A stretch of 64,000 bases of DNA from contig NZ_CP049859.1 in the NCBI RefSeq assembly GCF_011400295.1, positions 620,001 to 684,000 on the forward strand. Direction: 5' to 3'. Made by a program: the position numbers and the translations under genes. This DNA is from Erysipelothrix sp. HDW6A (lineage in GTDB: Bacteria; Bacillota_I; Bacilli_A; Erysipelotrichales; Erysipelotrichaceae). Below, in pieces: positions 25,146 through 33,666 of this stretch; position 1 is the first letter of the stretch, and every line of letters begins with the position of its first letter. Below the pieces are notes generated by a model, which saw nothing but the letters and a program-made list of their open reading frames with translations, was not told where the DNA came from and did not search any database.

Positions 25146-26783
25146 ATGAAAAAAAAGCTGACAATAATTTTAGCTACATGTGTACTATTTGTTCAAAGTT
25201 ATACGCCTATTTTTGGTGTTGAGGGACAAGAACCCGTTGATTGGGCGTTTACTGAAGCATCACGAAGTCTTCATGATGCAATTCTCATGGAGTATCCAGA
25301 AATCGACACAGATGGTGATCTTTATATTTCTATTCAAGAAGCAAATAATTGGATAGGAGATGCTAGCGGTTCACTTAGAGTGAGGGCAAAAGGAATAAGC
25401 GGATCAGCAGACGGTATTGAATATTTTACAATGGTTGATACCTTTAATTTGAGTGAAAATAGCATCACTTCCTTACCTGCGAACCTAGGTAATCTATCAA
25501 ATGCTCTTTCTTTAGATATTAGTCATAATCCAATAGGAAGTCTTCCGGAATCAATTGGAAATATGACAAGGCTAGAATCACTTTATGCTAAAGAAAATGG
25601 ACTTACTGAACTTCCAGCAAGCTTTGGAAATTTGCAAAATTTAGATACACTTGCTTTAGCTGTGAATAGGTTTGAAGTATTCCCTGAAGTTATTACAACC
25701 TTAACTGCGCTACGTACATTTACGATTAATGACAATAAGTTAAAAGAAATTCCTGGTAGTATTGGAAATCTTGTAAATCTTCAGATTTTTGATGCTCAAA
25801 GAAATGGTATTGAAACTTTACCAAATTCAATGACCGGCCTAACAAAGCTAATTAGTTTTACATTTGATCAAAATAGTTTAATTAATGTAACTGAAGAAGT
25901 CATGACCTTTATTAACGGACTCATGATGAAAGATATCAGAAATCAATCGTATACAAAATCAATAGGAACATTTACTGTAAATGAAGATTTATTAATTGAA
26001 CTATATCAAATACTTGATGTTCTCCATACAAGTGGTCAAACGTTAAAAATGCAATTAATTACTCCGAGTGATGAAACTGTTCCTCTAACAAGCTATGAGC
26101 TTACAGCGGATAGTAAAATACTAATTCATGGAGATGAACTTAGTGAAGTTGGAGATTATATTTTGATATTCTCAGGGATGGTAGGTGAACTTAGGGGAAG
26201 TATCTATCAATTTGAATTTAAGACTGACCACAAGTACGCATCTGTAAGCTTTGAGTCTAATGGAGGGAGTGCGGTTGAAGCATACCCTAAAGCAATTGTT
26301 GGTGACAAAATCGTTGCGCCGATAAGTCCTATCAAAGAAGGATTCACATTTGGTGGATGGTATCTTGATGAAGCACTAACAAGTGCATGGGATTTTGATA
26401 TTAACACTGTAGAAAAAGACACGATACTCTACGCACGTTGGGTAGAAGTTGAAGAGCCAACAGAACCAACAGAGCCAACGGAACCAACGGAACCAACGGA
26501 ACCAACGGAACCAACAGAGCCAACGGAGCCAACAGAACCAACAGAGCCAACGGAGCCTACAGAGCCAACAGAGCCAACAGAGCCAGCGGAACCAACAGAA
26601 CCATCAGTTCCAAGCGAACCTCAACCGGAACCAGAAGCACCAACAGTGAAACCTGAAGAACCATCCCAACAATTACCAAGTACGGGTATGAGTGATTATA
26701 ATGTTGCATATTATATTGTTGCACTTGGAGCTGTATTAATTAGAATTAATTATGTGAATAAACGAAGAAAAGAACACCAATAA
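25146..26783 (+). CDS. Leucine-rich-repeat LPXTG surface protein
   Basis: 545 residues; ATG 25146 chosen because AAGGAG lies 5 bases upstream. Signal peptide (about 1-27), an EF-hand-like DTDGDLYISIQEA (about 45-60), six or so leucine-rich repeats of the IP/LP type (about 95-250; e.g. LTELPASFGNLQNLDTL), an Ig-like segment, one InlB-type beta-grasp repeat (about 365-432; FESNGGSAVEAYP ... GFTFGGWYLDE ... YARW), a 17-unit Glu-Pro-Thr stalk, LPSTG near 509, membrane helix and KRRKEHQ tail. Architecture resembles internalins, so a host- or matrix-binding role is plausible. Its C-terminal module is almost identical to that of the preceding surface protein. Confidence 0.88.
   Translation: MKKKLTIILATCVLFVQSYTPIFGVEGQEPVDWAFTEASRSLHDAILMEYPEIDTDGDLYISIQEANNWIGDASGSLRVRAKGISGSADGIEYFTMVDTFNLSENSITSLPANLGNLSNALSLDISHNPIGSLPESIGNMTRLESLYAKENGLTELPASFGNLQNLDTLALAVNRFEVFPEVITTLTALRTFTINDNKLKEIPGSIGNLVNLQIFDAQRNGIETLPNSMTGLTKLISFTFDQNSLINVTEEVMTFINGLMMKDIRNQSYTKSIGTFTVNEDLLIELYQILDVLHTSGQTLKMQLITPSDETVPLTSYELTADSKILIHGDELSEVGDYILIFSGMVGELRGSIYQFEFKTDHKYASVSFESNGGSAVEAYPKAIVGDKIVAPISPIKEGFTFGGWYLDEALTSAWDFDINTVEKDTILYARWVEVEEPTEPTEPTEPTEPTEPTEPTEPTEPTEPTEPTEPTEPTEPTEPAEPTEPSVPSEPQPEPEAPTVKPEEPSQQLPSTGMSDYNVAYYIVALGAVLIRINYVNKRRKEHQ
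26454..26606 (+). repeat. Seventeen-unit 9-bp tandem repeat encoding Glu-Pro-Thr
   Basis: Units of the form GARCCAACR repeated 17 times; the last three vary (EPA, EPT, EPS). The copies differ mainly at the third codon positions, with a block of four identical GAACCAACG units near the middle, the pattern left by repeat expansion. Unit length is a multiple of three, so copy number can change without breaking the frame. Confidence 0.9.
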
Positions 26784-26792
26784 TCTAAATTT

Positions 26793-26832
26793 AACGACTT
26801 CATTTGAGTTCAGAGCTCTTGAAGTCGTTTTT
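26793..26832 (+). terminator. Terminator after the LRR surface protein
   Basis: Arms AACGACTTCA (26793-26802) and TGAAGTCGTT (26820-26829) followed by TTT. Confidence 0.8.
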
Positions 26833-26905
26833 CTGTATTTACGAAGAAATTAACATTGAATGCTTGATTTCAACTATGCTACACTAGGTTAAGAAGAGGT
26901 GGATT

Positions 26906-27175
26906 ATGAAAGCGATTATTTCAGTTTTAGGTAAAGATAAAGTAGGTATTACTGCACATGTATGTAATATTCTTGCATCACGTAATGTGAATATTCTAGA
27001 TATAAGTCAGACGATTAATGAATCTTATTTTACAATGCTTATGATTGTAGAGATTTCTTCAATGAATGTCAGTTTTGCTGAACTTGCTAAAGAGCTAGAA
27101 CAATGCGTCGAAACGATTGGTGTGAATGCAACAATTCAAAGAGAAGAGATATTCTCAGCAATGCATCGTTTATAG
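26906..27175 (+). CDS. ACT domain protein (UPF0237 type)
   Basis: 89 residues, a single ACT domain: MKAIISVLGKDKVGITAHV, then the NVNILDISQTI strand-helix. ACT domains bind small ligands, often amino acids. It is invariably found next to a PFL-family (DUF711) gene, as here, 9 bases upstream with its own AGGAGG. Function of the pair is not established. Confidence 0.9.
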   Translation: MKAIISVLGKDKVGITAHVCNILASRNVNILDISQTINESYFTMLMIVEISSMNVSFAELAKELEQCVETIGVNATIQREEIFSAMHRL

Positions 27176-27184
27176 GAGGTTACT

Positions 27185-28543
27185 ATGATTACAAAACATG
27201 AAATATTTGAAACCCAGGATATGATCCTCAAAGAAAACCTTGATGTAAGAACAATCACAATGGGAATTAGTTTGTTGGATTGTGCTCATGAAGATATTGA
27301 GGTGTTTAATGAAAACATCTATAAAAAGATTACCCATTATGCTAAGGATTTAGTAAGAACTTGTGATGAAATTGCCCAGGAATACGGTATTCCTGTTGTT
27401 AATAAAAGAATCTCTATTACACCGATTGCGATCGCTGCAGCAGGATGTAAGACAGATTCATATGTTTCCGTTGCTGAAACTCTCGATAGAGCAGCGAAAG
27501 AATGTGGTGTTGACTTTATTGGGGGCTTCTCAGCTCTTGTAGAGAAAGGGTTAACTCCTTCAGATCAAAAACTCATCGATTCAATTCCTGAAGCACTTGC
27601 AGGTACAGATCGTGTATGTTCAAGCATTAACGTTGGTTCTACACGTTATGGATTAAACATGGACGCTGTAAAAATGTTAGGACAAACATTACTGGATACC
27701 GCAGAGCTAACAAAAGACCGTGAGAGTATAGGATGTGCAAAACTTGTTGTCTTCTGTAACTCAGTAGGTGACAACCCATTCATGGCTGGTGCTTACCATG
27801 GCTTGTCTGAAGGGGATGTTGTAATTAATGTTGGTGTCAGTGGACCAGGTGTCGTCAAAGAGGCACTGGAAGCTGAGGCTATTAGCGATTTTGAGTCCAT
27901 GTGCGAGGCAATTAAGAAAACATCGTTTAAGATTACCCGAGTGGGCCAATTAATGGCTCAGGAAGCTTCAAAGCGCTTAGGCGTGCCATTTGGTACAATT
28001 GACCTTTCGTTAGCTCCGACTCCAGAGATTGGTGATAGTATCGGAGAAATATTCCAGGTTATGGGATTAGAACATCCTGGTGCTCATGGTACAACACTAG
28101 CACTTGCTCTATTAAACGATAATGTTAAAAAAGGTGGTATCATGGCTTCATCCCATGTTGGTGGATTATCAGGTGCTTTTATCCCTGTTAGTGAAGACCA
28201 TGCGATGATTAAAGCAGTTGAAGCAGGAAGCTTAACACTGGATAAACTAGAGTCAATGACTTCTGTTTGTTCTGTAGGTATTGATATGGTAGCAGTGCCA
28301 GGAGATACACCAGCTTCAAAGCTTGCAGGTATTATTGCAGATGAAGCAGCTATAGGAATGATTAATAATAAGACCACAGCTGTACGTATTATTCCTGTAA
28401 TAGGAAAAGAAGTCGGTGAGGTTGTGGAATTTGGTGGACTCTTAGGATATGCACCAATTATGCCCGTCAATCCATTCAGCAGTGAAACGTTTATGGATCG
28501 TGGTGGACGTGTTCCAGCACCTGTTCATAGTTTTAAGAATTAA
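27185..28543 (+). CDS. PFL family protein (DUF711/UPF0210)
   Basis: 452 residues, full length for the DUF711 family, which is structurally related to pyruvate-formate-lyase-type barrels. Visible conserved runs include [18 protein letters not shown] and the C-terminal [13 protein letters not shown]. It lacks a glycyl-radical motif, so it is not a PFL enzyme despite the name. Forms an operon with the preceding ACT protein; ends at a strong terminator. Role unknown. Confidence 0.9.
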   Translation: MITKHEIFETQDMILKENLDVRTITMGISLLDCAHEDIEVFNENIYKKITHYAKDLVRTCDEIAQEYGIPVVNKRISITPIAIAAAGCKTDSYVSVAETLDRAAKECGVDFIGGFSALVEKGLTPSDQKLIDSIPEALAGTDRVCSSINVGSTRYGLNMDAVKMLGQTLLDTAELTKDRESIGCAKLVVFCNSVGDNPFMAGAYHGLSEGDVVINVGVSGPGVVKEALEAEAISDFESMCEAIKKTSFKITRVGQLMAQEASKRLGVPFGTIDLSLAPTPEIGDSIGEIFQVMGLEHPGAHGTTLALALLNDNVKKGGIMASSHVGGLSGAFIPVSEDHAMIKAVEAGSLTLDKLESMTSVCSVGIDMVAVPGDTPASKLAGIIADEAAIGMINNKTTAVRIIPVIGKEVGEVVEFGGLLGYAPIMPVNPFSSETFMDRGGRVPAPVHSFKN

Positions 28544-28548
28544 TACTC

Positions 28549-28581
28549 AAAACTCTTAAGATTCTTAAGAGTTTTATTTTG
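28549..28581 (+). terminator. Terminator after the PFL-family gene
   Basis: Arms AAAACTCTTAAG (28549-28560) and CTTAAGAGTTTT (28564-28575), 3-base loop, then T-rich. Confidence 0.85.
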
Positions 28582-28633
28582 TAAGTGGATATTTGCTATA
28601 ATAAAGTAAATTGGGAACGTTGAGGTAAATGCG

Positions 28634-29608
28634 ATGAAAGTAAGTTACGAAGAAATCCAAGCAATTAAAGATAAATTAAGACCAGAGTTTGAGAAATCAA
28701 GACGAGCAACTAGAATTGGTTATATATTATTTGGAAGCTTAATTATGGTATTGATTTTTACCTTTTTGGGAGTTACCAATACAATGAACTCTAGTTTTCT
28801 ATCAATGAGGCAGGGGCCTAATATCACAAGTTTTTTCCTGTATCCAGTAATTATTATTATTGCTTATGGACTTATTCAATTCTTGTATATCAGTCCAAAG
28901 CAAAAAGAGTATAAGAGTAAAGTAAAAGATTATATCAACGACACGATCTTTACATCAATGTTTGATGATGTAAGTTTCTCAAGCGAATATGGGTATGACG
29001 AATCCCTTATTCGTGAGACAGGCCTTGTGGACTTAGGCAATCGTTACTATAGTAATGACTTCTTACAGGGAAGTTATAAGAGTGTGAATTTTTCAAGAGC
29101 TGATGTTCTTACCGAGAGTGAAACAACAGACTCAGATGGTCATAGTCATACTACCACTCTATTCAAAGGTCAAACATATCAATTTAAGTTCAATAAAAAC
29201 ACTCAAAGCTATGTGAGAATCCGTGATAGAAGTTATTTCTTATCAGGAAAGTTTTCAAAAGGTAGAAAAATTGACTCTTCGAAGCCTATGAAATTTGAAG
29301 ACCAGGAATTTAACGAGATGTTTTACACTGTATCCAATGATCCTCATGAGGCATTCTATATTTTCACACCACACTTTATGAACCGTGTCAAAAACCTAAG
29401 AAGAATGTTGGGTGATGATATTAGTTTAGTGGTTCGTGATAGTGTCTTATACCTTGCAGTATATACGGACACAGACTCTTACGAAATATCTTCTTCAAGA
29501 GAAATCAGTAGTGAATACATTGAGAAATGTATTGCTGAAACATCGATAATTAAGTATGTTGTGGATGAATTGAACCTTGATTCAGATATTTACGTTGATA
29601 ATGAATAG
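28634..29608 (+). CDS. DUF3137 family membrane protein
   Basis: 324 residues: two N-terminal membrane segments (about 25-45 and 70-92) and a cytosolic domain with the DUF3137 pattern, including YYSNDFLQGSYKSVNFSRAD and LFKGQTYQFKFNK. No enzymatic motif is visible and the family has no proven function. It stands alone, with GAGGT before the ATG. No terminator of quality follows. Confidence 0.75.
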   Translation: MKVSYEEIQAIKDKLRPEFEKSRRATRIGYILFGSLIMVLIFTFLGVTNTMNSSFLSMRQGPNITSFFLYPVIIIIAYGLIQFLYISPKQKEYKSKVKDYINDTIFTSMFDDVSFSSEYGYDESLIRETGLVDLGNRYYSNDFLQGSYKSVNFSRADVLTESETTDSDGHSHTTTLFKGQTYQFKFNKNTQSYVRIRDRSYFLSGKFSKGRKIDSSKPMKFEDQEFNEMFYTVSNDPHEAFYIFTPHFMNRVKNLRRMLGDDISLVVRDSVLYLAVYTDTDSYEISSSREISSEYIEKCIAETSIIKYVVDELNLDSDIYVDNE

Positions 29609-29747
29609 ATGTAACATTTGCCTGTATTTGTGAGAACTTTAAAAGTTTTATACAAAAACACAATAAAAATAGCGATCACGCAAACATTTTCATAAGTAAT
29701 ACTAAAAAAATAGAAACAAAGTATAAAACATTAAAATATTGTGTTAT

Positions 29748-29753
29748 TATAAT
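29748..29753 (+). promoter_or_regulatory. -10 element of the pyrFE operon
   Basis: TATAAT; -35 not convincing. Transcription would begin near 29760, at the PyrR-binding structure. Confidence 0.5.
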
Positions 29754-29761
29754 CGAAGAGA

Positions 29762-29839
29762 CCTTTAAGTTTGTACAGAGAGACAAACAAGGTGCGAATC
29801 CTAGAAACTTAGACGCACCTTTACGGTGCTCTTTTTATA
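29762..29839 (+). ncRNA. PyrR-dependent attenuator upstream of pyrF
   Basis: The PyrR-binding loop is recognisable: stem GTTTGT/ACAAAC around the conserved ACAGAGAG, preceded by TTTAA and followed by CAAGG. AAGGTGCG (29789-29796) can pair with CGCACCTT (29814-29821) as antiterminator; the competing terminator is GCACC/GGTGC (29815-29829) with a T-run. Classical scheme: with UMP, PyrR stabilises the first hairpin, freeing the terminator and lowering pyrFE expression. Confidence 0.85.
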
Positions 29840-29848
29840 GGAGGAAGT

Positions 29849-30538
29849 ATGACAAAACCAACGTTTATTGCTTGCGATTTTAAATCGAGAGAAGAGTGTA
29901 TTGAATTTCTACAACCATTTGCAGGGGAATCATTGTACCTGAAAATAGGAATGGAACTGTTTTATAGAGAAGGAAGAGAGTTTGTGGAAGCGTGCCAAAG
30001 TATGGGGCACAAGATTTTCTTAGACTTAAAACTTCATGATATTCCAAATACAGTAGGAAGTGCATTAAAGAATCTTAAGGACCTTAATGTAGACTACATT
30101 ACAATTCATGCATCTGGTGGATATGAAATGATGAGTCAAGCTCAACTAGCAATTGAAGGTACAAAAACAAAATTACTCGCAGTTACTGTTCTTACAAGTA
30201 TTGATCAAGAGATTCTAAGTAATGAACTTATGAATCCAAGTCCATTAAAAGAAGTTGCTTTAGGTTTAGCAGCAAGTGCAAAACGTGCAGGTGTTGCAGG
30301 TTGCATTTGCTCAGCATTCGAAGCACAAGACATTAAGAATCATGTTGGCGAAGACTTCTTGTGTATTACACCGGGAATTCGTTTAGCTGATGGATCAGTT
30401 GATGATCAAAAACGAATCATGACACCAACACAAGCAGTAGCTAATGGTGCTGATGGAATCGTCGTAGGACGTGCAATTACAAAGAGTGAAACGCCTTATG
30501 AAACATACATGTCAATAAAGGAGAGTATCAATGAGTAA
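29849..30538 (+). CDS. pyrF: Orotidine 5'-phosphate decarboxylase
   Basis: 229 residues. The catalytic Asp-Lys-X-X-Asp network is seen in FLDLKLHDIPNT; phosphate-binding residues in TPGIR and GADGIVVGRAI. Last step of UMP synthesis. AGGAGG SD. It overlaps pyrE by 8 bases. No other de novo pyrimidine genes are present in the window; orotate supply may come from genes elsewhere or from outside. Confidence 0.95.
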   Translation: MTKPTFIACDFKSREECIEFLQPFAGESLYLKIGMELFYREGREFVEACQSMGHKIFLDLKLHDIPNTVGSALKNLKDLNVDYITIHASGGYEMMSQAQLAIEGTKTKLLAVTVLTSIDQEILSNELMNPSPLKEVALGLAASAKRAGVAGCICSAFEAQDIKNHVGEDFLCITPGIRLADGSVDDQKRIMTPTQAVANGADGIVVGRAITKSETPYETYMSIKESINE

Positions 30539-31151
30539 CATAATAGTAGAAGGATTAGTAAAAATTGGAGCAGTATCATTAAACTTAGAAAAACCATTTA
30601 TCTGGGCATCAGGTATTAACTCACCTATATATTGTGATAACCGTAAAACATTAGGGCATTACGAAATTCGTAGCGAAATTGCTGCACAACTTTATGCATA
30701 CATTTCAGCAACATATCCAGAAGTTGAAGTTATCGGTGGAACAGCTACAGCAGGAATTCCTCATGCAACATCAGTTGCTGATAAAATGAAACTACCTCTT
30801 GTATACTTTAGAAGTAAAGCAAAAGATCACGGAACTAAAGGTCAAATTGAAGGTGACTTCACTAAAGGACAAAAAGTTGTGATTATTGAAGACTTAGTAT
30901 CAACAGGTGGAAGTGTTATCCAAAGCGTTCAAACAGCACGTGATGCAGGTATGGAAGTCTTAGCAGTTGTATCCATCTTCAACTATGAGTTGGAATCAGC
31001 AATGACTAATTTCGCTGCAGAAGGTATTGAAAATCACAGTATTCTTACATTCAGTGATTTATCAGAATACTTAAAACTTAACGAGAAGCAACAAGACTTC
31101 TTGAGTTCATGGCGTAAAGACCCATTTGATAATTCAATCTGGGGCAAATAA
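30531..31151 (+). CDS. pyrE: Orotate phosphoribosyltransferase
   Basis: 206 residues with the PRPP-binding motif VVIIEDLVSTGGS and the FRSKAKDHG loop. Converts orotate plus PRPP to OMP, used by PyrF. Translationally coupled to pyrF. Followed by a perfect bidirectional terminator. Confidence 0.95.
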   Translation: MSNIIVEGLVKIGAVSLNLEKPFIWASGINSPIYCDNRKTLGHYEIRSEIAAQLYAYISATYPEVEVIGGTATAGIPHATSVADKMKLPLVYFRSKAKDHGTKGQIEGDFTKGQKVVIIEDLVSTGGSVIQSVQTARDAGMEVLAVVSIFNYELESAMTNFAAEGIENHSILTFSDLSEYLKLNEKQQDFLSSWRKDPFDNSIWGK

Positions 31152-31200
31152 TAAATTCAGATAAATAAAGAACACTTTAGTTGTCTTATGCGTATAATAA

Positions 31201-31236
31201 AAATGATCTACCTCATATGGGGTAGATCATTTTTTG
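31201..31236. terminator. Bidirectional terminator between pyrE and the flavin reductase gene
   Basis: 11-bp arms AATGATCTACC (31202-31212) and GGTAGATCATT (31221-31231), T6 on the plus side and T5 on the minus side. Confidence 0.88.
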
Positions 31237-31246
31237 TAATGATAAA

Positions 31247-31792
31247 TTAATATAAATCAATTAAGTTCTTAAATTCAGTAACGACAAGATCTAAAAATTT
31301 TGAAGTTCCTTCAACCATTGTGCCATCTTCATTTAGTAATGTATGAATTTGAGATAGGTAAACTTCAGGTTGACCAAGTACTGGCATATTAAGGAATGCT
31401 AGTGTTTGACGTAGGTGATGGTTGGCTCCAAATCCACCGATATTTCCTGGGGAATTACTAATGATTGCAGCAGGTTTCTTGTTCCAAACACTGTCTTTCA
31501 TTGGACGTGATCCAACATCAAGAGCATTCTTTAGTACTGCAGGTACTGAGCGGTTATATTCTGGAGTAACAAATAACACTGCATCAACGTGGTTCATTGT
31601 GTTTCTGAATGCTGTCCAAGCTTCAGGTGTGCCACCTTCAACTTCTAAATCTTGATTATAATAAGGTAGATTTCCAATTTCAATGAACTCTGTTTCAAAA
31701 TATTCATTGAGTTTCTTAGCGACGATATCAGCAACTTGCTTTGAGAAAGCATCTTTTCTAAGGCTTCCTACAATAATTCCAACTTTTTTCAT
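31247..31792 (-). CDS. NADPH-dependent FMN reductase family protein
   Basis: 181 residues, flavodoxin-like fold: GSLRKDAFSK phosphate-binding loop, PEYNRSVPAVLKNALD and the SPGNIGGFGANHHLR segment typical of chromate/quinone/azo-dye reductases of this family. Uses FMN and NAD(P)H in the cytosol; the substrate cannot be predicted. GAGGATA SD. Single-gene unit. Confidence 0.88.
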   Translation of the reverse strand: MKKVGIIVGSLRKDAFSKQVADIVAKKLNEYFETEFIEIGNLPYYNQDLEVEGGTPEAWTAFRNTMNHVDAVLFVTPEYNRSVPAVLKNALDVGSRPMKDSVWNKKPAAIISNSPGNIGGFGANHHLRQTLAFLNMPVLGQPEVYLSQIHTLLNEDGTMVEGTSKFLDLVVTEFKNLIDLY

Positions 31793-31879
31793 AGTATATC
31801 CTCCTCGTACATTAATACTAACATCACTTAGCTTGAATGAGTAGTGCTTTGATTAAGTGCTGATGAAAAATTGGTGACA

Positions 31880-32521
31880 CTATTGATCTGTAAGATCGTG
31901 TTTTCTAAATATTGGTTTCAATATCTTCATGAAAAATCCCATAAGTGGACTAAAAATCAACATTCCGATTACAGTACCTTCACGGACCGTTAATGGAGTA
32001 GAGAAGAGTAGGGATAAAATAACCGTAATCACAATAATCACAGCATCGATAATCTGACGGGTTAGTGGAAAGTCCATCTTTAAGCTTTTAGCTATCGCAA
32101 GACTTGCACCTTCAAGGGCAAAAGTAACAACATCAACTAGCATCACAATCGATACTGCCAAAGCATTAATTGCAGTTCCTAGAATTAAGAAGAAGAGCTT
32201 AGCTGGATAACTAGTGATTGTGAAGTCAGGGAGTAAATCATAATATACAAAGTTAATAGCATAACCTAAGCTCACAATTAAGACTACTTGCATTGCATGT
32301 TTAAATTTGAAATCTTTACCAAGCAGTACAAATTGAATTAAGATACAGATTGCATTAAGCGCAATACCAACAGTTCCAATTTGGTATCTAGAAATGTCAC
32401 TCACAGTTTGTGTTATCGCATCCCATGAGCCAACGCCAATTGCTGCTTTTAATGTAAAGGAAACTCCGAATGAAAATAAAAAAATTGAGACAAGACATAA
32501 TAAAACACGTTTAAACTTCAT
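31880..32521 (-). CDS. YczE/YyaS/YitT-type membrane protein
   Basis: 213 residues with five or six membrane segments; the ALKAAIGVGSWDAITQ motif near the N terminus identifies the YczE branch. I start at 32521, where GAGGAT lies about 6 bases upstream, not at the longer frame that runs through the promoter. YczE of Bacillus influences lipopeptide production, but general function is unknown. Two cre-like sequences lie upstream, so catabolite control is possible. Confidence 0.8.
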   Translation of the reverse strand: MKFKRVLLCLVSIFLFSFGVSFTLKAAIGVGSWDAITQTVSDISRYQIGTVGIALNAICILIQFVLLGKDFKFKHAMQVVLIVSLGYAINFVYYDLLPDFTITSYPAKLFFLILGTAINALAVSIVMLVDVVTFALEGASLAIAKSLKMDFPLTRQIIDAVIIVITVILSLLFSTPLTVREGTVIGMLIFSPLMGFFMKILKPIFRKHDLTDQ

Positions 32522-32564
32522 AATATCCTCACTTACAGTACAAATACTGCGACATTTAATTGTA

Positions 32565-32601
32565 GCATAAACGTTTCCCAATAACACTGTAAACGTTTGC
32601 A
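32565..32601. promoter_or_regulatory. Two cre-like CcpA sites upstream of the YczE-type gene
   Basis: TGTAAACGTTTGCA (32588-32601) fits the cre consensus closely, and a second AAACGTTT core lies at 32569-32576, 22 bases away. They flank the -35 area of an extended -10 (minus-strand TGCTACAAT). Confidence 0.55.
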
Positions 32602-32680
32602 TTCGTATAAATATCTCGATAAAAAAGATTCGATAACCTTATTGGACTATTTGTGATATTATACTTTTGAGGTGAGTTCT

Positions 32681-33439
32681 TTGTTTGTAGATATTCAAAA
32701 AATAATCAATAAATATAATATGAATCAAAAGGTAAACTACGATGTGGTATACCAGGATGTAGTGAAGCAGTGGCAAACGCAAGAGGATCGTCCAAAAGTC
32801 TTGATGCATTCATGCTGTGCTCCATGTAGTACCTATGTACTTGAAGAAATGGTAAACCATGCCGATGTTACTATCTTTTATTCAAACTCAAATATTTATC
32901 CCCGTGAGGAGTATACCCGAAGGGCAATCGTTCAAAAGCAGTTCATCGAAGACTTCAATGAGAAGACGGGTTCTAATGTACAGTTTATTGAAGATGATTA
33001 TCGTCCGGATACTTTTCTTAAAGCCGTACATGAGCGCGAGTTAAAGGAAGAACCGGAAGGCGGTAAACGTTGTGCCTTTTGTTTTGAAATGAGACTTGAT
33101 CGGGTGGCTGAGAAGGCACAAGAACTAGGCTTTGAATACTTTGGGAGTGCTTTAACATTATCACCCCACAAGAATTCCAAACTCATTAATGAAATAGGAA
33201 TGGATGTACAAGTTTTATATAACGTAAGTTACCTACCAAGCGATTTTAAGAAACGTGGAGGATATCATCGTTCTATTGAAATGTGTAACGACTATGATAT
33301 TTATAGGCAATGTTATTGCGGCTGTGTTTTCTCTGCGAATCAATGGGGTGTTGATTTGAAATCTGTAAAACAAGAAGCAAAGAGTTTCGTGGAACGTTAT
33401 CGCGAAGACCATAAACACGAAAAAGAAGAGGACAATTAA
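32681..33439 (+). CDS. queH: Epoxyqueuosine reductase QueH
   Basis: 252 residues. Adjacent cysteines in HSCCAPCST near residue 47 and the downstream CAFCFEMRL and CYCGC motifs match QueH (formerly DUF208), which binds an Fe-S cluster and reduces epoxyqueuosine to queuosine in tRNA. GAGGTGA ends 5-6 bases upstream of TTG 32681, making that start likelier than GTG 32672, which lies inside the SD. Single gene, ended by a strong terminator. Confidence 0.88.
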   Translation: MFVDIQKIINKYNMNQKVNYDVVYQDVVKQWQTQEDRPKVLMHSCCAPCSTYVLEEMVNHADVTIFYSNSNIYPREEYTRRAIVQKQFIEDFNEKTGSNVQFIEDDYRPDTFLKAVHERELKEEPEGGKRCAFCFEMRLDRVAEKAQELGFEYFGSALTLSPHKNSKLINEIGMDVQVLYNVSYLPSDFKKRGGYHRSIEMCNDYDIYRQCYCGCVFSANQWGVDLKSVKQEAKSFVERYREDHKHEKEEDN

Positions 33440-33451
33440 GCCTCTTCTTTT
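33421..33451. terminator. Bidirectional terminator after queH
   Basis: Arms AAAAGAAGAGG (33421-33431) and CCTCTTCTTTT (33441-33451). The left arm encodes the last queH codons; on the minus strand it can also stop transcription from the 30-codon frame at 33575. Confidence 0.82.
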
Positions 33452-33482
33452 CTAATTAAGTACTTCCAATGAGATAATACTT

Positions 33483-33575
33483 TTACGCGAGTAAGTACCA
33501 AAGTGCCATGATAAAGAAAGATAACACTATACCATGGAGGACTCGAGTTCTACTCGGAACTATTTTCCCTCTCAT
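33483..33575 (-). CDS. Thirty-residue single-pass membrane peptide
   Basis: Starts at the ATG at 33575 (minus) with a perfect AAGGAG SD 5 bases upstream. The peptide is a basic N terminus (MRGKIVPSRTRVLHG) followed by one hydrophobic helix (IVLSFFIMALWYLLA). No further gene shares this transcript. Not recognised; the spacing, charge pattern and SD make a real small protein more likely than chance. Confidence 0.5.
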   Translation of the reverse strand: MRGKIVPSRTRVLHGIVLSFFIMALWYLLA

Positions 33576-33627
33576 TTTGTCTCCTTATGTTATTTCGCTA
33601 GCTATAATATAACAGAAATAGAGGAAT

Positions 33628-33659
33628 AAAAAAAGACTTTAGTGTGTGACTAAAGTCTT
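33628..33659 (-). terminator. Terminator of the PepSY/two-component operon
   Basis: Arms AAGACTTTAG (33633-33642) and CTAAAGTCTT (33650-33659); T7 on the minus strand. Confidence 0.85.
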
Positions 33660-33666
33660 AAGTAGA

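Noticed and set aside
26454-26606. Short direct repeats considered as a CRISPR array
   Set aside because: The units are contiguous 9-mers without spacers and lie in frame inside a surface protein gene; they encode Glu-Pro-Thr.
26449-26649. Gln/Asn/Ser-rich open frame over the 9-bp repeats
   Set aside because: It exists only because a 9-bp repeat has no stop in that phase; it lacks an SD and overlaps a clear coding frame.
28084-28470. 128-codon minus-strand frame inside the PFL-family gene
   Set aside because: Shadow of the coding frame, Ile/Pro/Ser-rich, with no SD or family resemblance.
32672-32680. GTG start for queH
   Set aside because: The GTG overlaps the SD sequence GAGGTGA itself; the TTG at 32681 has proper spacing.
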